Source of the DNA: Rhizobiaceae bacterium | Lineage (GTDB): Bacteria; Pseudomonadota; Alphaproteobacteria; Rhizobiales; Rhizobiaceae | Reading direction: 5' to 3' | Assembly (NCBI GenBank): GCA_029212415.1 | Contig: JARGOF010000001.1 | Coordinates: forward strand, 62,001-126,000 | DNA length: 64,000 bases | Part shown: piece after piece, positions 50,175 through 59,762 of the stretch | Position numbering within the stretch: the stretch's first letter is position 1 | How the letters are laid out: every line of letters begins with the position of its first letter | Translations under genes and position numbers: made by a program | The notes under the pieces: model-generated | The model's database searches: none | The model's input: only the letters and a program-made list of their open reading frames with translations | What the model was told of the DNA's origin: nothing

Positions 50175-50279
50175 TAGCCAGGCCTGCTTCGACCGTTTCG
50201 CAGATCGCCGCGTTGCCCGGGTTGAATCCATGCGGCTGCAGGTTCATCCCCGAAGCATGTCTTGCCAGTACGCCTCATG

Positions 50280-50297
50280 TATTATATTAGTATAATA
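50280..50297. promoter_or_regulatory. Candidate operator TATTATA-TTAG-TATAATA
   Basis: Perfect 7-bp inverted repeat upstream of the SDR operon; shares AGTATAATA with 56962-56970. Confidence 0.5.
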
Positions 50298-50322
50298 ATA
50301 TTCAGGCGAGAGGAAACAGATC

Positions 50323-51102
50323 ATGCAGTGCGATTTGGAAGGCAAGGTCGCATTGGTTACCGGCGCGGCAGGTGCGATTGGCAGCGCGATTGCCGAGCGT
50401 CTGACGGACAATGGCGCTCGCGTCATCATCGCCGATATCAATCTTCAGGGGGCAATTCAGGTCGCCGATGGCCTTGCCGATGCGATTGCCCTGGCGGTGG
50501 ACATCAGTCAGCCGGATTCCGTCGAAAACTTGGTTTTACAGATCATGCGGGAGGCCGGAAGGCTGGATATTCTCGTCAATAATGCCGGCATCAACACCCA
50601 GGCGCATCGCGTCAATATAGACGCATTCCCACTGGATGAATGGAACCGGATTGTCCGTATCGACCTTGACGGCCTCTATCTGATGAGCCGGGCGGCGCTT
50701 GCGCCGATGCTGGCCAGCGGCAATGGTGGCAGGGTGATCAATATTGCATCCGTGGTTGGACTTGCTGCCATGCGTTTGCAAAGTCCCTTCGTTGCCGCCA
50801 AGGCGGGCATCATCCATCTGACGCGATCCATGGCACTGGAATTGGGATCGCAGGGCGTGCTGACCAATGCCATTGCGCCTGGTTCCGTCATGACGGATTT
50901 GACCCGAAAGCTATTTTACAGCGAGGACGGTAGTTTTTCCTCCCGCACAGAAGAATTCATGCAGCACATTCCGTTGAACCGGCCTGGAACTGCGCAAGAG
51001 ATTGCCGAAGCCGCGCTGTTTCTGGCGTCTCCGGGTGCGGGTTATGTGAACGGCCAGATTCTGGCCGTCGACGGCGGCTGGACCGCCGGATATATGATGT
51101 AG
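50323..51102 (+). CDS. Short-chain dehydrogenase/reductase with catalytic Tyr replaced by Phe (FVAAK)
   Basis: VTGAAGAIGSAIAERL, LVNNAGIN, NIAS...SPFVAAKAG, VDGGW. Confidence 0.9.
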   Translation: MQCDLEGKVALVTGAAGAIGSAIAERLTDNGARVIIADINLQGAIQVADGLADAIALAVDISQPDSVENLVLQIMREAGRLDILVNNAGINTQAHRVNIDAFPLDEWNRIVRIDLDGLYLMSRAALAPMLASGNGGRVINIASVVGLAAMRLQSPFVAAKAGIIHLTRSMALELGSQGVLTNAIAPGSVMTDLTRKLFYSEDGSFSSRTEEFMQHIPLNRPGTAQEIAEAALFLASPGAGYVNGQILAVDGGWTAGYMM

Positions 51103-51675
51103 GTGGCCATGAAGATTGATCTCAATGACAGGGCAGTGCTGTTTACCGGTGCGGACAACAGGGTCACGGCCAGCGCTAAACAAGCACTTGTTGCAAATGG
51201 TGCATCGGTGATTGATGACGCCGCGGTACCTGATCTGCTGATCGTTTCATTTCCGCTCGTTCCCTGTGCCGATATTCAGCTTGAACCATCGGTTGCAAAG
51301 GCGCGCTCTGTCGCACAGGCGATGGGCGCGGGCAGCAGGATGGTCTTTATCCTGTCGGCCATTGCCGCCATGCCGATGCGCCGCTACCCGGAATATTCAA
51401 CGCAAATGGCTGCAGCATTGGCAGCTATGCGGGTGCTTGCCATGGAGCATGGGCCAAAGGTGCTGGTGAACGCCCTGGGTGTCGGCCTGTTGGGCGAACC
51501 CGAAGAGGCGGGAGATGCGGCCATGTTGTCCCACGTTCCGCAGGGCCGGGCAGCGACCCAAGATGAGGTGATTGCGCCTTTGCTTTTCCTTTGCGATCCG
51601 CTCAATAGCTATACCACCGGGCAGATATTGTCGGTCGATGGTGGCTGGAGCGCCGGTTATGGGCGCAATTTCTAG
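51103..51675 (+). CDS. Truncated/degenerate SDR paralogue with catalytic Lys replaced by Met (YSTQM)
   Basis: 190 aa; degenerate Rossmann start TGADNRVTASAKQ, ILSAIAAMPMRRYPEYSTQMAAA, VDGGWSAGY. Confidence 0.85.
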   Translation: MAMKIDLNDRAVLFTGADNRVTASAKQALVANGASVIDDAAVPDLLIVSFPLVPCADIQLEPSVAKARSVAQAMGAGSRMVFILSAIAAMPMRRYPEYSTQMAAALAAMRVLAMEHGPKVLVNALGVGLLGEPEEAGDAAMLSHVPQGRAATQDEVIAPLLFLCDPLNSYTTGQILSVDGGWSAGYGRNF

Positions 51676-51729
51676 AACGGTTCGATTGAAGTGCGGTTTC
51701 AGGCTTCCGCGCAAAAGCCCTAGACATTA

Positions 51730-51742
51730 TGCTATTATAATA
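51730..51742. promoter_or_regulatory. Candidate operator TGCTATTATAATA
   Basis: Reverse complement of TATAATAGCA at 56964-56973; upstream of the E1 fusion gene. Confidence 0.45.
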
Positions 51743-51809
51743 ATAATGTAAGCCATGGCTCTATGAGATGGCGCGGGAACGCACGTATGGGCCATTGAGG
51801 GGGAGGAAT

Positions 51810-54239
51810 ATGGCTGTTTCCGCAAAGTCAGGCACATGGATGGAACGAGAGCGAAAAAACCTTCCTGATCGGGAGGTGCTGATCGGTCTGTTCGAACAGA
51901 TGGTGCTGCTGCGCCGGTTCGAGAGTGTCGCACAGGTTGCGACCCGCAAGGGTGAAACACCCGGATTTCTTCATCTTTATATTGGTCAGGAGGCAACCGG
52001 CGTCGGCGTCTGTGCACATTTGCGCACCACCGACTGGGTGACCTCCACGCATCGCGGCCATGGACATGCGCTGGCCAAGGGTTCCGAGCCGCGCCGCGTC
52101 ATGGCGGAGCTCTTCGGCAAGGCCGATGGTATCTGCGGCGGTCGGGGTGGCACCATGCACCTCTATGACAGGTCCGTGGGTCTCTTCGGCACCAATGGTA
52201 TTGTCGGGGCCGGCATCGGTCATGCCGTCGGCATTGGTCTGAGTGCGCGGTGCAGGGGGCGTGATGATATTGGTGTTGCCTTTTTTGGCGATGGAGCCAC
52301 GAACCATGGAGCGTTCCATGAAGGGCTCAATCTTGCCGCGGTGCTGAATGCGCCCACCGTGTTCGTTTGCGAGAACAACCTCTATGCAACGGCGACGCCG
52401 CTGAACACCGTGACACGGAACACGGATATTGCAAGCAAGGCGGCCTCTTATGGCATGCCGGGCATTGCCGTCGACGGCAATGACGTATTTGCCGTCTGGC
52501 TGGCCATGAAAGAGGCGAGCGAGAGGGCACGCACCGGCAAGGGGCCGACACTTCTGGAGTGCAAGACCTATCGTACGGTTGGGCACCATGAGGGCGACCC
52601 GGTTGTCGGCACTTACAGGACGCAGGAAGAGGTTGACGCCTGGGTGAAACGCGATCCGGTCGACCTGTTTCGCAAACGGCTGATTGAAGATTTCGGCGTT
52701 GCCGAGGCTGACGATCTTGCAAGGATCGAGGCGCGGATCGACGAAATTGTGCAGGACGCGCTGGAATTTGCCCGCAAAGCGCCAAAACCTGATCCGGCAA
52801 CCGTGCGGCGGCATGTTTTTGCGGATCCGATCAACCCTGTTGAAGCCACCAGGCCCCAGGCGTCCGGTGGGACCCGGGTTCAGGGCTGGCTTGAGGCTGT
52901 CCGGGACGGTATTGCCGAAGAGATGCGTGCCAATCCTCATATCATTTACCTGGGAGAAGGAACCGGCGAGCGCGGCGGCAGTTTTGCCCATACAAAAAAT
53001 CTCTGGGATGAATTTGGCGCGGAGCGGATGATCGATACGCCGATTTCCGAACAGGGATTCACAGCCGCTTCCGTGGGTGCGTCAGCAACCGGCACACGGG
53101 CTGTGGCGGATTTGATGTTTGCCGATTTTGCGTTTGAGACAGCCGGGCAGATATTCCTGCAGGCCGCCAAGCTGCGTTATATGAGCAATGGTGCAATGAA
53201 TGCCCCTATGGTGGTGCGTGCAGGGGCCGGTGCGCTGCGCAGTTCAGGACCGCACCACAGTGGCATCTACCACCCGATTTTCGCACAGATGCCGGGTCTT
53301 GTTGTCTGTGTGCCGGCGACGCCGGCAGACGCCAAAGGTCTGATGAAGACGGCGTTGCGCGCCAGCGATCCGGTGATCATGCTCGAACCCAAGGCGCTCT
53401 TTGCGTCAAAGGGCGAGGTGCCGAGCGATGAGCACTATGTTCCCTTCGGGTCTGCGCGCCTTGCCCGGGTGGGTGCGGACATTACCATCGTGGCCGCCGG
53501 GCAGATGGTCGGCGTGGCGTTGCAGGCGAGTGAAGCTCTGCTTGAGCGCGGCGTGGATGCCGAGGTGATTGATCTGCGGACGATCATGCCGCTGGATGTC
53601 GGAACCATTGTGGATAGCGTCAAAAAGACCCATCGGTTGCTGGTGGTGGATGAAGCCTGGGCGATGTGCGGCATCGGCGGGGAAATTGCCCAGACGATCA
53701 ATGAACTGGCCTTTGACGATCTGGATGCGCCGGTCGGGCGTTTGCACAGTGCGCCGACCTCGCATCCCTTTGCACCGGTTCTCGAGGAAGCGATGCTTGT
53801 GAGTGTACAGCAGGTTGTCGATGGCGCTGAGTCCGTCGTGGCCGGTATTGCGCCGGTTCCCGATCATTGGCATGCGCCGGGGATCACGGCGACACCCGCT
53901 GCCGCGAGGCCCATTGCCGAGGCGTCCCAAGCAGCTGCTGCCAAGCCGGGCCCTGCGTCTTCTGATGCGCCGAATGAACCCTCTGCACTTGACGAAAATG
54001 AGGAGGCGATCACCATGCCGCACGGTGACCTGACGGTCTCGGAGGGCACGTTGGTCAAATGGCTGCACGCTGTGGGCGACGCGGTCAGCGAAGGTGACCT
54101 GATCGCCGAGATCGAAACGGACAAGGCCATTGTGGAAATCGATGCGCCGGCCACCGGGACTCTGATCAGCATTGACCAGCCTGTTGGTGCCACCGTGCCG
54201 ATGGGTGGGCGGATCGGTGTCGTCCGAAAATCCAATTGA
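51810..54239 (+). CDS. Fused 2-oxoacid/acetoin-type dehydrogenase: E1 alpha + E1 beta + C-terminal lipoyl domain
   Basis: TPP motif GDGATNHGAFHEGLNLAAVLNAPTVFVCENN; E1 beta region (DTPISEQGFTAASVGASATG); Ala/Pro linker; lipoyl IAEIETDKAIVEIDAPATGTL; SD GGGAGGA. Confidence 0.92.
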   Translation: MAVSAKSGTWMERERKNLPDREVLIGLFEQMVLLRRFESVAQVATRKGETPGFLHLYIGQEATGVGVCAHLRTTDWVTSTHRGHGHALAKGSEPRRVMAELFGKADGICGGRGGTMHLYDRSVGLFGTNGIVGAGIGHAVGIGLSARCRGRDDIGVAFFGDGATNHGAFHEGLNLAAVLNAPTVFVCENNLYATATPLNTVTRNTDIASKAASYGMPGIAVDGNDVFAVWLAMKEASERARTGKGPTLLECKTYRTVGHHEGDPVVGTYRTQEEVDAWVKRDPVDLFRKRLIEDFGVAEADDLARIEARIDEIVQDALEFARKAPKPDPATVRRHVFADPINPVEATRPQASGGTRVQGWLEAVRDGIAEEMRANPHIIYLGEGTGERGGSFAHTKNLWDEFGAERMIDTPISEQGFTAASVGASATGTRAVADLMFADFAFETAGQIFLQAAKLRYMSNGAMNAPMVVRAGAGALRSSGPHHSGIYHPIFAQMPGLVVCVPATPADAKGLMKTALRASDPVIMLEPKALFASKGEVPSDEHYVPFGSARLARVGADITIVAAGQMVGVALQASEALLERGVDAEVIDLRTIMPLDVGTIVDSVKKTHRLLVVDEAWAMCGIGGEIAQTINELAFDDLDAPVGRLHSAPTSHPFAPVLEEAMLVSVQQVVDGAESVVAGIAPVPDHWHAPGITATPAAARPIAEASQAAAAKPGPASSDAPNEPSALDENEEAITMPHGDLTVSEGTLVKWLHAVGDAVSEGDLIAEIETDKAIVEIDAPATGTLISIDQPVGATVPMGGRIGVVRKSN

Positions 54240-54263
54240 ACCTCATCGGGGGAGGGACGAGCC

Positions 54264-55277
54264 ATGAAGATACTTTGCGCCAACTGGCAGGCCGATGATG
54301 AGGCCGCGCTCGAACGCGAAGCCTTTCCGGATGTGGAATTTATCCTTGCGCGCCCCGGTTCGCACAGTGCTGCACCACTGGATAGGGATATGTGCCGCAC
54401 GGTCGATGCCGTGATCAACTATTCACCGGCGTTCGATGTGGCGGCAGATCCATCCGAGTTCCCGAATGCAAAGATTGCTGTTCGTTCCGGTGTGGGCTTT
54501 GACAATATCAACGCACCGGGCTGGGCGGCGCGCAATATACCCGCCTGCAATGTCCCTGATTATGGCACGACAGAGGTTGCGGATCACGCCATCGCCCTGA
54601 TGCTTTCGTTAACCCGCGGCACCACATCCTATGCCAATGAACTGGCAGGCCAGGGGCAGGCGGGATGGCATTTTTCCAAAGCGCCGTTGATGCGCCGTCA
54701 CAAGGGGGCAACATTTGGTATCATCGGATTCGGACGTATCGGGCTTGCCGCTGCACGGCGCGCGGCAGCATTCGATATGCGTGTCGTGTTTTACGACCCC
54801 TATCTGTTGTCGGGTGTTGATCTTTCAACCGGCTTTGATCGGGTGCATTCACTGGCCGAACTGATGGCCATCAGCGATGTTGTCTCTGTGCATGCACCGC
54901 TGACCGATGAAACCCGTCACATGCTGGGGGCAGCGGAATTTGCAGCTGCCAAACCCGGCCTTATCCTCATCAATACGGCACGGGGGCCGATCATCGATCT
55001 GACTGCGCTCGAAGAGGCCATGCGCAAAGGTTCGGTGGCGGGGGCCGGGCTTGATGTGCTGCCGGTTGAGCCGAGCGATATGGACCATCCATTGATGGCG
55101 GCCTGGCGGCGCGAGGAAGCCTGGATCTGGGGTCGGCTGATCGTCACACCGCATGCGGCCTTCTACAGCCCGGCGGCGATGCGCGATCTCAGGCTGAAGT
55201 CTGTCGAAGTGGTGGTGGCCTATCTCAAAGAGGGCCGTCTGACCAATTGTATCAATGCCGATGGGTTGAAGCTGTGA
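54264..55277 (+). CDS. D-2-hydroxyacid dehydrogenase (CtBP-like)
   Basis: FGIIGFGRIGLAAARRAAAFDMRVVFYDPY; INTARGPIID; TPHAAFYS. Confidence 0.92.
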   Translation: MKILCANWQADDEAALEREAFPDVEFILARPGSHSAAPLDRDMCRTVDAVINYSPAFDVAADPSEFPNAKIAVRSGVGFDNINAPGWAARNIPACNVPDYGTTEVADHAIALMLSLTRGTTSYANELAGQGQAGWHFSKAPLMRRHKGATFGIIGFGRIGLAAARRAAAFDMRVVFYDPYLLSGVDLSTGFDRVHSLAELMAISDVVSVHAPLTDETRHMLGAAEFAAAKPGLILINTARGPIIDLTALEEAMRKGSVAGAGLDVLPVEPSDMDHPLMAAWRREEAWIWGRLIVTPHAAFYSPAAMRDLRLKSVEVVVAYLKEGRLTNCINADGLKL

Positions 55278-55975
55278 TGGATATGTCGGTGGCAAAGGCC
55301 GGGCGTGTGATTGCATCTCCCTATGCACGGCGCCTGGCCGGTGAACGCAGCATTGCGCTGGAGGCCTTGTCTGGCAGCGGACCGGCAGGGCGCATTGTCG
55401 CCGCTGATATCCTGTCATTTGTGGCGCAGCCGACCGGGAGCCCGATTGCAGCGCAAAATGTTGCACCCTGCGCCATCGCAGCCACCATCGGGCTGGAAAA
55501 CGTGTACGCACTGCTTTCGCACCTGTGCAAAGCGGGTGGGCCGTTCGAGTTGGTTGATCTGGCGTTGCGGGCGGCAGAATGTGCGCGGGCAGAGGTTTTT
55601 GCGGGCCGCGCGAATCTGCATGAAGGCGTGGCGCTTGAAGTGGGTCTTTCCAAGGCAAGGCGGCAGCGTGTATTTGCCAATGCGACAGGCATGTCGTTGA
55701 CGCAGCTTCATCAGAATCGTGTCGAAAATGGCGCGGGCGATGAGGCCGAGGAGCCGGCATTGCTCAGCCTGAGAATTGCCGAAGCGCAAAAGCTCCGGAT
55801 GGTCGCCATGCCCCTGCTGCAGGGGCGGGCAATGCGGCTTGCCATTGATTATGGCCGGGTGAATGCGGAGTGCACATTGTTCTTTGACGCAGTGCAGATC
55901 GAAGAGGAGGATGCCGTGGCATTCCTGGTGCATTTCACAGCCGGTATCGAAGCGCCCTTGCGTCTGCTCGTGTGA
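55277..55975 (+). CDS. E2-like protein: peripheral subunit-binding domain plus degenerate acyltransferase core, no lipoyl domain
   Basis: PSBD ASPYARRLAGERSIALEALSGSGPAGRIVAADI; C-terminal FDAVQIEEEDAVAFL in place of FDHRVIDGADAARFL. Confidence 0.8.
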   Translation: MDMSVAKAGRVIASPYARRLAGERSIALEALSGSGPAGRIVAADILSFVAQPTGSPIAAQNVAPCAIAATIGLENVYALLSHLCKAGGPFELVDLALRAAECARAEVFAGRANLHEGVALEVGLSKARRQRVFANATGMSLTQLHQNRVENGAGDEAEEPALLSLRIAEAQKLRMVAMPLLQGRAMRLAIDYGRVNAECTLFFDAVQIEEEDAVAFLVHFTAGIEAPLRLLV

Positions 55976-56133
55976 AGCGGCTGCCGATTGGGCAGGATTG
56001 CAAATCGGGGCTGGCGGCCTTGATTGGGGATATCACAAGAGGCACAGGTTGGTTGTAAAACCATTATCCTTGATTCACCGGGTCGTAATTCTGTGTTAGA
56101 AAAGCCTTCTCAGCAACAAAGCCAGAAATTCTC

Positions 56134-56904
56134 ATGATTGAAAAGACTTCCGATGTATATCTTCTGCCGCAGCGTCCGCTGCTGCGTGCCAATGGCCCTT
56201 TGTATCGACAACTTGCCGATGTCCTGCGCGATCCCATTGCATCCGGCAGCTATCCCGTCGGCAGTGAACTGCCAAAGGAAGCCGATATAGCCAACCGATT
56301 CAGCGTCAGTCTGATGACCGTGCGTCAGGCGTTGCGCGAACTGGAAGCCGATGGGCTGATCAAGAAACGCTCTGCAAAGCCCGCCCTTGTTGCTGCGCGC
56401 AATCCCTCGCTGAATCTGAGCTGGGACTTCAAGAATTTTGCCGATATTGCAGAATATACCCGCGATGCGGTTCTGGACATCAAATCCTATGAGAAGGAAA
56501 GCTCGCTGCTCATGGCACGCCATTTTGGCATGGGCAAGGATGAAAAGGGCTATTGCCTGCGCAGTGTGTTGACGGTTGGTGACCAGAAAAAGGCTCAGGT
56601 GACCACCTATTTTCCTCCGGACATCGGCGCGCAACTCAAGCGCAAGGATTTCACCGATGTGCTGATCTTTCGTTCCGTTCAGCAGCGTTTGAATGTACGC
56701 CTTGAAGTGGCGCATATGACGGTGCGCGCCGAGATTGCTGATGAAACGCTTGCCGCGGATCTGGAGATTGCGGAGGGCGCACCCATCCTGACGGTGGAAA
56801 TGCTCTATCAGTCCGCTGATCAGCGTCACATCGAATTGTCGATTGCCCGCCACCCGGCTGATCTGTTCAGTATTTCTTACGATGCACCCAACAATCTGGC
56901 CTGA
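56134..56904 (+). CDS. GntR family regulator (UTRA-type)
   Basis: LYRQLADVLRDPIASGSYPVGSELPKEADIANRFSVSLMTVRQALRELEADGLIKKR. Confidence 0.93.
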   Translation: MIEKTSDVYLLPQRPLLRANGPLYRQLADVLRDPIASGSYPVGSELPKEADIANRFSVSLMTVRQALRELEADGLIKKRSAKPALVAARNPSLNLSWDFKNFADIAEYTRDAVLDIKSYEKESSLLMARHFGMGKDEKGYCLRSVLTVGDQKKAQVTTYFPPDIGAQLKRKDFTDVLIFRSVQQRLNVRLEVAHMTVRAEIADETLAADLEIAEGAPILTVEMLYQSADQRHIELSIARHPADLFSISYDAPNNLA

Positions 56905-56954
56905 TTGGGACGTCTTCAATCCGCCGAGAAACCCGCTGTTGTTGCTGGACAAGC

Positions 56955-56970
56955 GTATAAAAGTATAATA
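56955..56970. promoter_or_regulatory. Candidate operator GTATAAAAGTATAATA
   Basis: Matches 50280 and 51730 sites; upstream of the SBP gene. Confidence 0.45.
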
Positions 56971-57138
56971 GCATCATAGCTACCCTGCTGGAGAGGAGAT
57001 CAACCGCGTTGGTGTCGGCAGTGGCCCTGTGGAAAATCACGTATCAAGACAGTGCCGCACGGTGACGACAACAAATATTTCGGCCGGCACTTCCATCAGG
57101 GAAAATGGGTGCACGGTCGGATGGAGGAGGAAAAGGTT

Positions 57139-58197
57139 ATGAAACTCAAAGCTCTTGTGCTCGCGGCTCTGGCCGCTACGACGCTGGCAGGCGTGGGTGG
57201 TCCTGCGCTTGCGAAAAGCGAGCCCTATGTCATCTATCTTTCGAATAATTTTGTCGGTAATGACTGGCGCCAGCAGATGGAACGTGTCGCCGAGATTTCG
57301 GTTGCAAAGGGTCCCTTGAAAGGCCGTGTCGATCTTCGGATCGAGAATGTTGAAAATGCGGTCCAGGCGCAAATCAATTCGCTGAACAATATCATGCGCC
57401 AGAAGCCTGACGCCATTTTGATCGATGCCGCCTCTGACACGGCTTTGAACCCGACCATCAAGAAAGCCTGTGACGCAGGTATTGTGGTAATCAGTTTTGA
57501 CCAGGTGGTGACGGCACCCTGTGCCTACGCGCTTGGATCCGACTGGGACATGATCCCGGCCGTCATGGCCGAATGGCTTGCCAAGGAAATCGACGGCAAG
57601 GGCAAGGTCATTGTTGATCGGGGCCTTGCCGGCGCACCCATCTCTGCGCAATTGCAGGGCGGCTATGAAAAGGTGCTGGCCAATTATCCGGATATTGAAG
57701 TTGTCGGCTATTATAACGGCGAATATGCGCTAGGGCCCGAGCAGTCGGGGGTAGCAGCCCTGTTGGCGGCCAATCCTCAGGTCGATGGCATTTTGACTCA
57801 GGGTTACGGGTCGGGTGCCATTCAGGCGCTGAAAGATGCCGGCCGTCCGATTGTTCCGGTCGTGGGGTTTTCCTATAATGTCGCAGCGCTGACCTGCGCG
57901 CAGACAGAAGGCGCGCGTTGCATATTGGGTTCCAATCCGGCCTATCTTTCATCCGAAGCGATCAAGCTTGCTGTTGAAATTCTCGACACCGGAAAGCGGC
58001 CGGAAGAGCGCTCGGTGGTGGTCAAAGGCGATTTCGTGACCACCCACCCGTTCAAATCCGAGCTCTATCCATCGGCAACGATGTTGAAAATAGCAGTGGG
58101 TGAAAATGCCTTCCCGGATCAGCCTCCTGGCCTGACCCTGCCGATCACGCCTGATTGGGTCGATATCACGGCAGCGGAAGCCGCCGGCTCGAACTGA
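57139..58197 (+). CDS. Sugar-type (CUT2) ABC substrate-binding protein
   Basis: SD GGAGGAGGAAAA; signal peptide; RbsB-like. Confidence 0.9.
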   Translation: MKLKALVLAALAATTLAGVGGPALAKSEPYVIYLSNNFVGNDWRQQMERVAEISVAKGPLKGRVDLRIENVENAVQAQINSLNNIMRQKPDAILIDAASDTALNPTIKKACDAGIVVISFDQVVTAPCAYALGSDWDMIPAVMAEWLAKEIDGKGKVIVDRGLAGAPISAQLQGGYEKVLANYPDIEVVGYYNGEYALGPEQSGVAALLAANPQVDGILTQGYGSGAIQALKDAGRPIVPVVGFSYNVAALTCAQTEGARCILGSNPAYLSSEAIKLAVEILDTGKRPEERSVVVKGDFVTTHPFKSELYPSATMLKIAVGENAFPDQPPGLTLPITPDWVDITAAEAAGSN

Positions 58198-58256
58198 TCC
58201 CCATCCAGTCAACTACCTCCCGGTGGAAAGCACCGGGAGGCCATTCGGGGCCTTTC

Positions 58257-59759
58257 ATGGATATTGTCCAGGTCAAGGGACTGACCAAGCGGTTTGGTGG
58301 CATTGTTGCCCTGGACGGCGCTGATTTCAGCGCGCGGCTTGGAGAGGTTCACGCACTGCTTGGCGAGAACGGTGCCGGCAAAAGCACATTCATTCAAATC
58401 CTGTCGGGGGCGCTCACGCATGATGGCGGTGACATTCTTGTCGACGGCCAGGACTATCGCCCTGTCAATCCTGATGAAGCCCTTGGGCGCGGCATTGCAG
58501 CGGTATTTCAGGAGCTCTCGCTTGTTCCCGATCTGAGCGTTGAGCAGAACATCTGGTTTCGAAGAGAACCGCGCACCTGGTTGCGCACTGTCGATGTCGC
58601 GCAAATGCGGCAGCAAACACTGGAGCTGTTTGAGCGGTATCATTTCCCTTCCATTGCGACGACCAGAGAGGTTCGCAATCTGACGCTTGCCGAACGGCAG
58701 ATCGTTGAAGTGGCAAAAGGCCTGGCAAAAGATCCGCGCATCCTTATTCTTGATGAGGCTACATCCGCATTGCCGGCGAGCGAGGCGACGTGGCTTTTGT
58801 CTCTTGCGCGGCAGCTTGCCGATGAGGGCAGGCTGGTCATTTTCATTTCGCACCGCATGGGTGAGGTCCGAGCGATTGCTGACCGGGTCAGCGTGTTTCG
58901 CAATGGTTCGACGGTTGCCACCCATGATGCCGCTGCAGTTTCCGACGACCAAATCGTCACCGAGATGATCGGACGACAGCTTGCACGTCTTTATCCGGAG
59001 CGTGTGGACACGGCAACGGATCGGGTGGCTTTGCAGGTGCGCGATTTTTCCAGCCCGCCAATGCTCAATGGTGTGAATTTTGATCTCCGTGAGGGCGAAG
59101 TGCTGGGTGTTGGCGGGCTGCAGGGACACGGCCAGCGTGAAATGTTTCAGTCGCTGTTTGGTGCAGACAAGGCTTTGGGCAGCATAACGCTGTGGGGCAA
59201 GCCGGTTCGCTTTGACACGCCGCGTCAGGCATTGAGCGGGTCCGAGGGGATTGCCCTGGTGCCGGAGGATCGGCGCGGTCAGGGATTGTTGCTGAGCAAG
59301 AGCGTTCGCGAAAATCTGGCCTTGCCTGTCATCCGGCGTTTCAGTCATTTTGGGCTTCTTGACCAGCGCAAGGAAACAGAGCTTGTCCGGGAGACCATGA
59401 AGTCCCTGAGTATCAAGGCGGATACGCCGGAACAGATCGCCGGAACCCTGTCCGGTGGCAACCAGCAAAAGGTCATCTTCGGCAAGATGCTGATGACCCA
59501 GGCGCGTGTGCTGCTGCTTTATGATCCGACCCGTGGCGTCGATGTCGGCACCAAGGGAGAGATTTTCCAATTGATGCGCCAGCTGGCGTCGGAGGGCTAT
59601 GCGATCCTATTTTATTCCAGCGACCTGCCCGAACTGGTCAATGTCGCGGACCGTGTGATGGTTTTGCGCAGTGGACGCGTTGCGCGGATGCTCGAAGGCG
59701 ATGACATCACCGAAGAGGAAATCCTGCGCGCGGCCGTATTCGACAGCGAGGCCGCCTAG
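58257..59759 (+). CDS. Sugar-type ABC transporter ATP-binding protein (tandem domains)
   Basis: GENGAGKSTFIQILSG; LSGGNQQKVIFGKML. Confidence 0.94.
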   Translation: MDIVQVKGLTKRFGGIVALDGADFSARLGEVHALLGENGAGKSTFIQILSGALTHDGGDILVDGQDYRPVNPDEALGRGIAAVFQELSLVPDLSVEQNIWFRREPRTWLRTVDVAQMRQQTLELFERYHFPSIATTREVRNLTLAERQIVEVAKGLAKDPRILILDEATSALPASEATWLLSLARQLADEGRLVIFISHRMGEVRAIADRVSVFRNGSTVATHDAAAVSDDQIVTEMIGRQLARLYPERVDTATDRVALQVRDFSSPPMLNGVNFDLREGEVLGVGGLQGHGQREMFQSLFGADKALGSITLWGKPVRFDTPRQALSGSEGIALVPEDRRGQGLLLSKSVRENLALPVIRRFSHFGLLDQRKETELVRETMKSLSIKADTPEQIAGTLSGGNQQKVIFGKMLMTQARVLLLYDPTRGVDVGTKGEIFQLMRQLASEGYAILFYSSDLPELVNVADRVMVLRSGRVARMLEGDDITEEEILRAAVFDSEAA

Positions 59760-59762
59760 ATC

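Noticed and set aside
51828-52991. 387-aa minus-strand ORF opposite the E1 fusion
   Set aside because: Antisense shadow of the TPP-binding E1 alpha region
58209-59570. 453-aa minus-strand ORF opposite the ABC ATPase
   Set aside because: Shadow ORF caused by GC-rich codon bias; the plus strand has full ABC motifs
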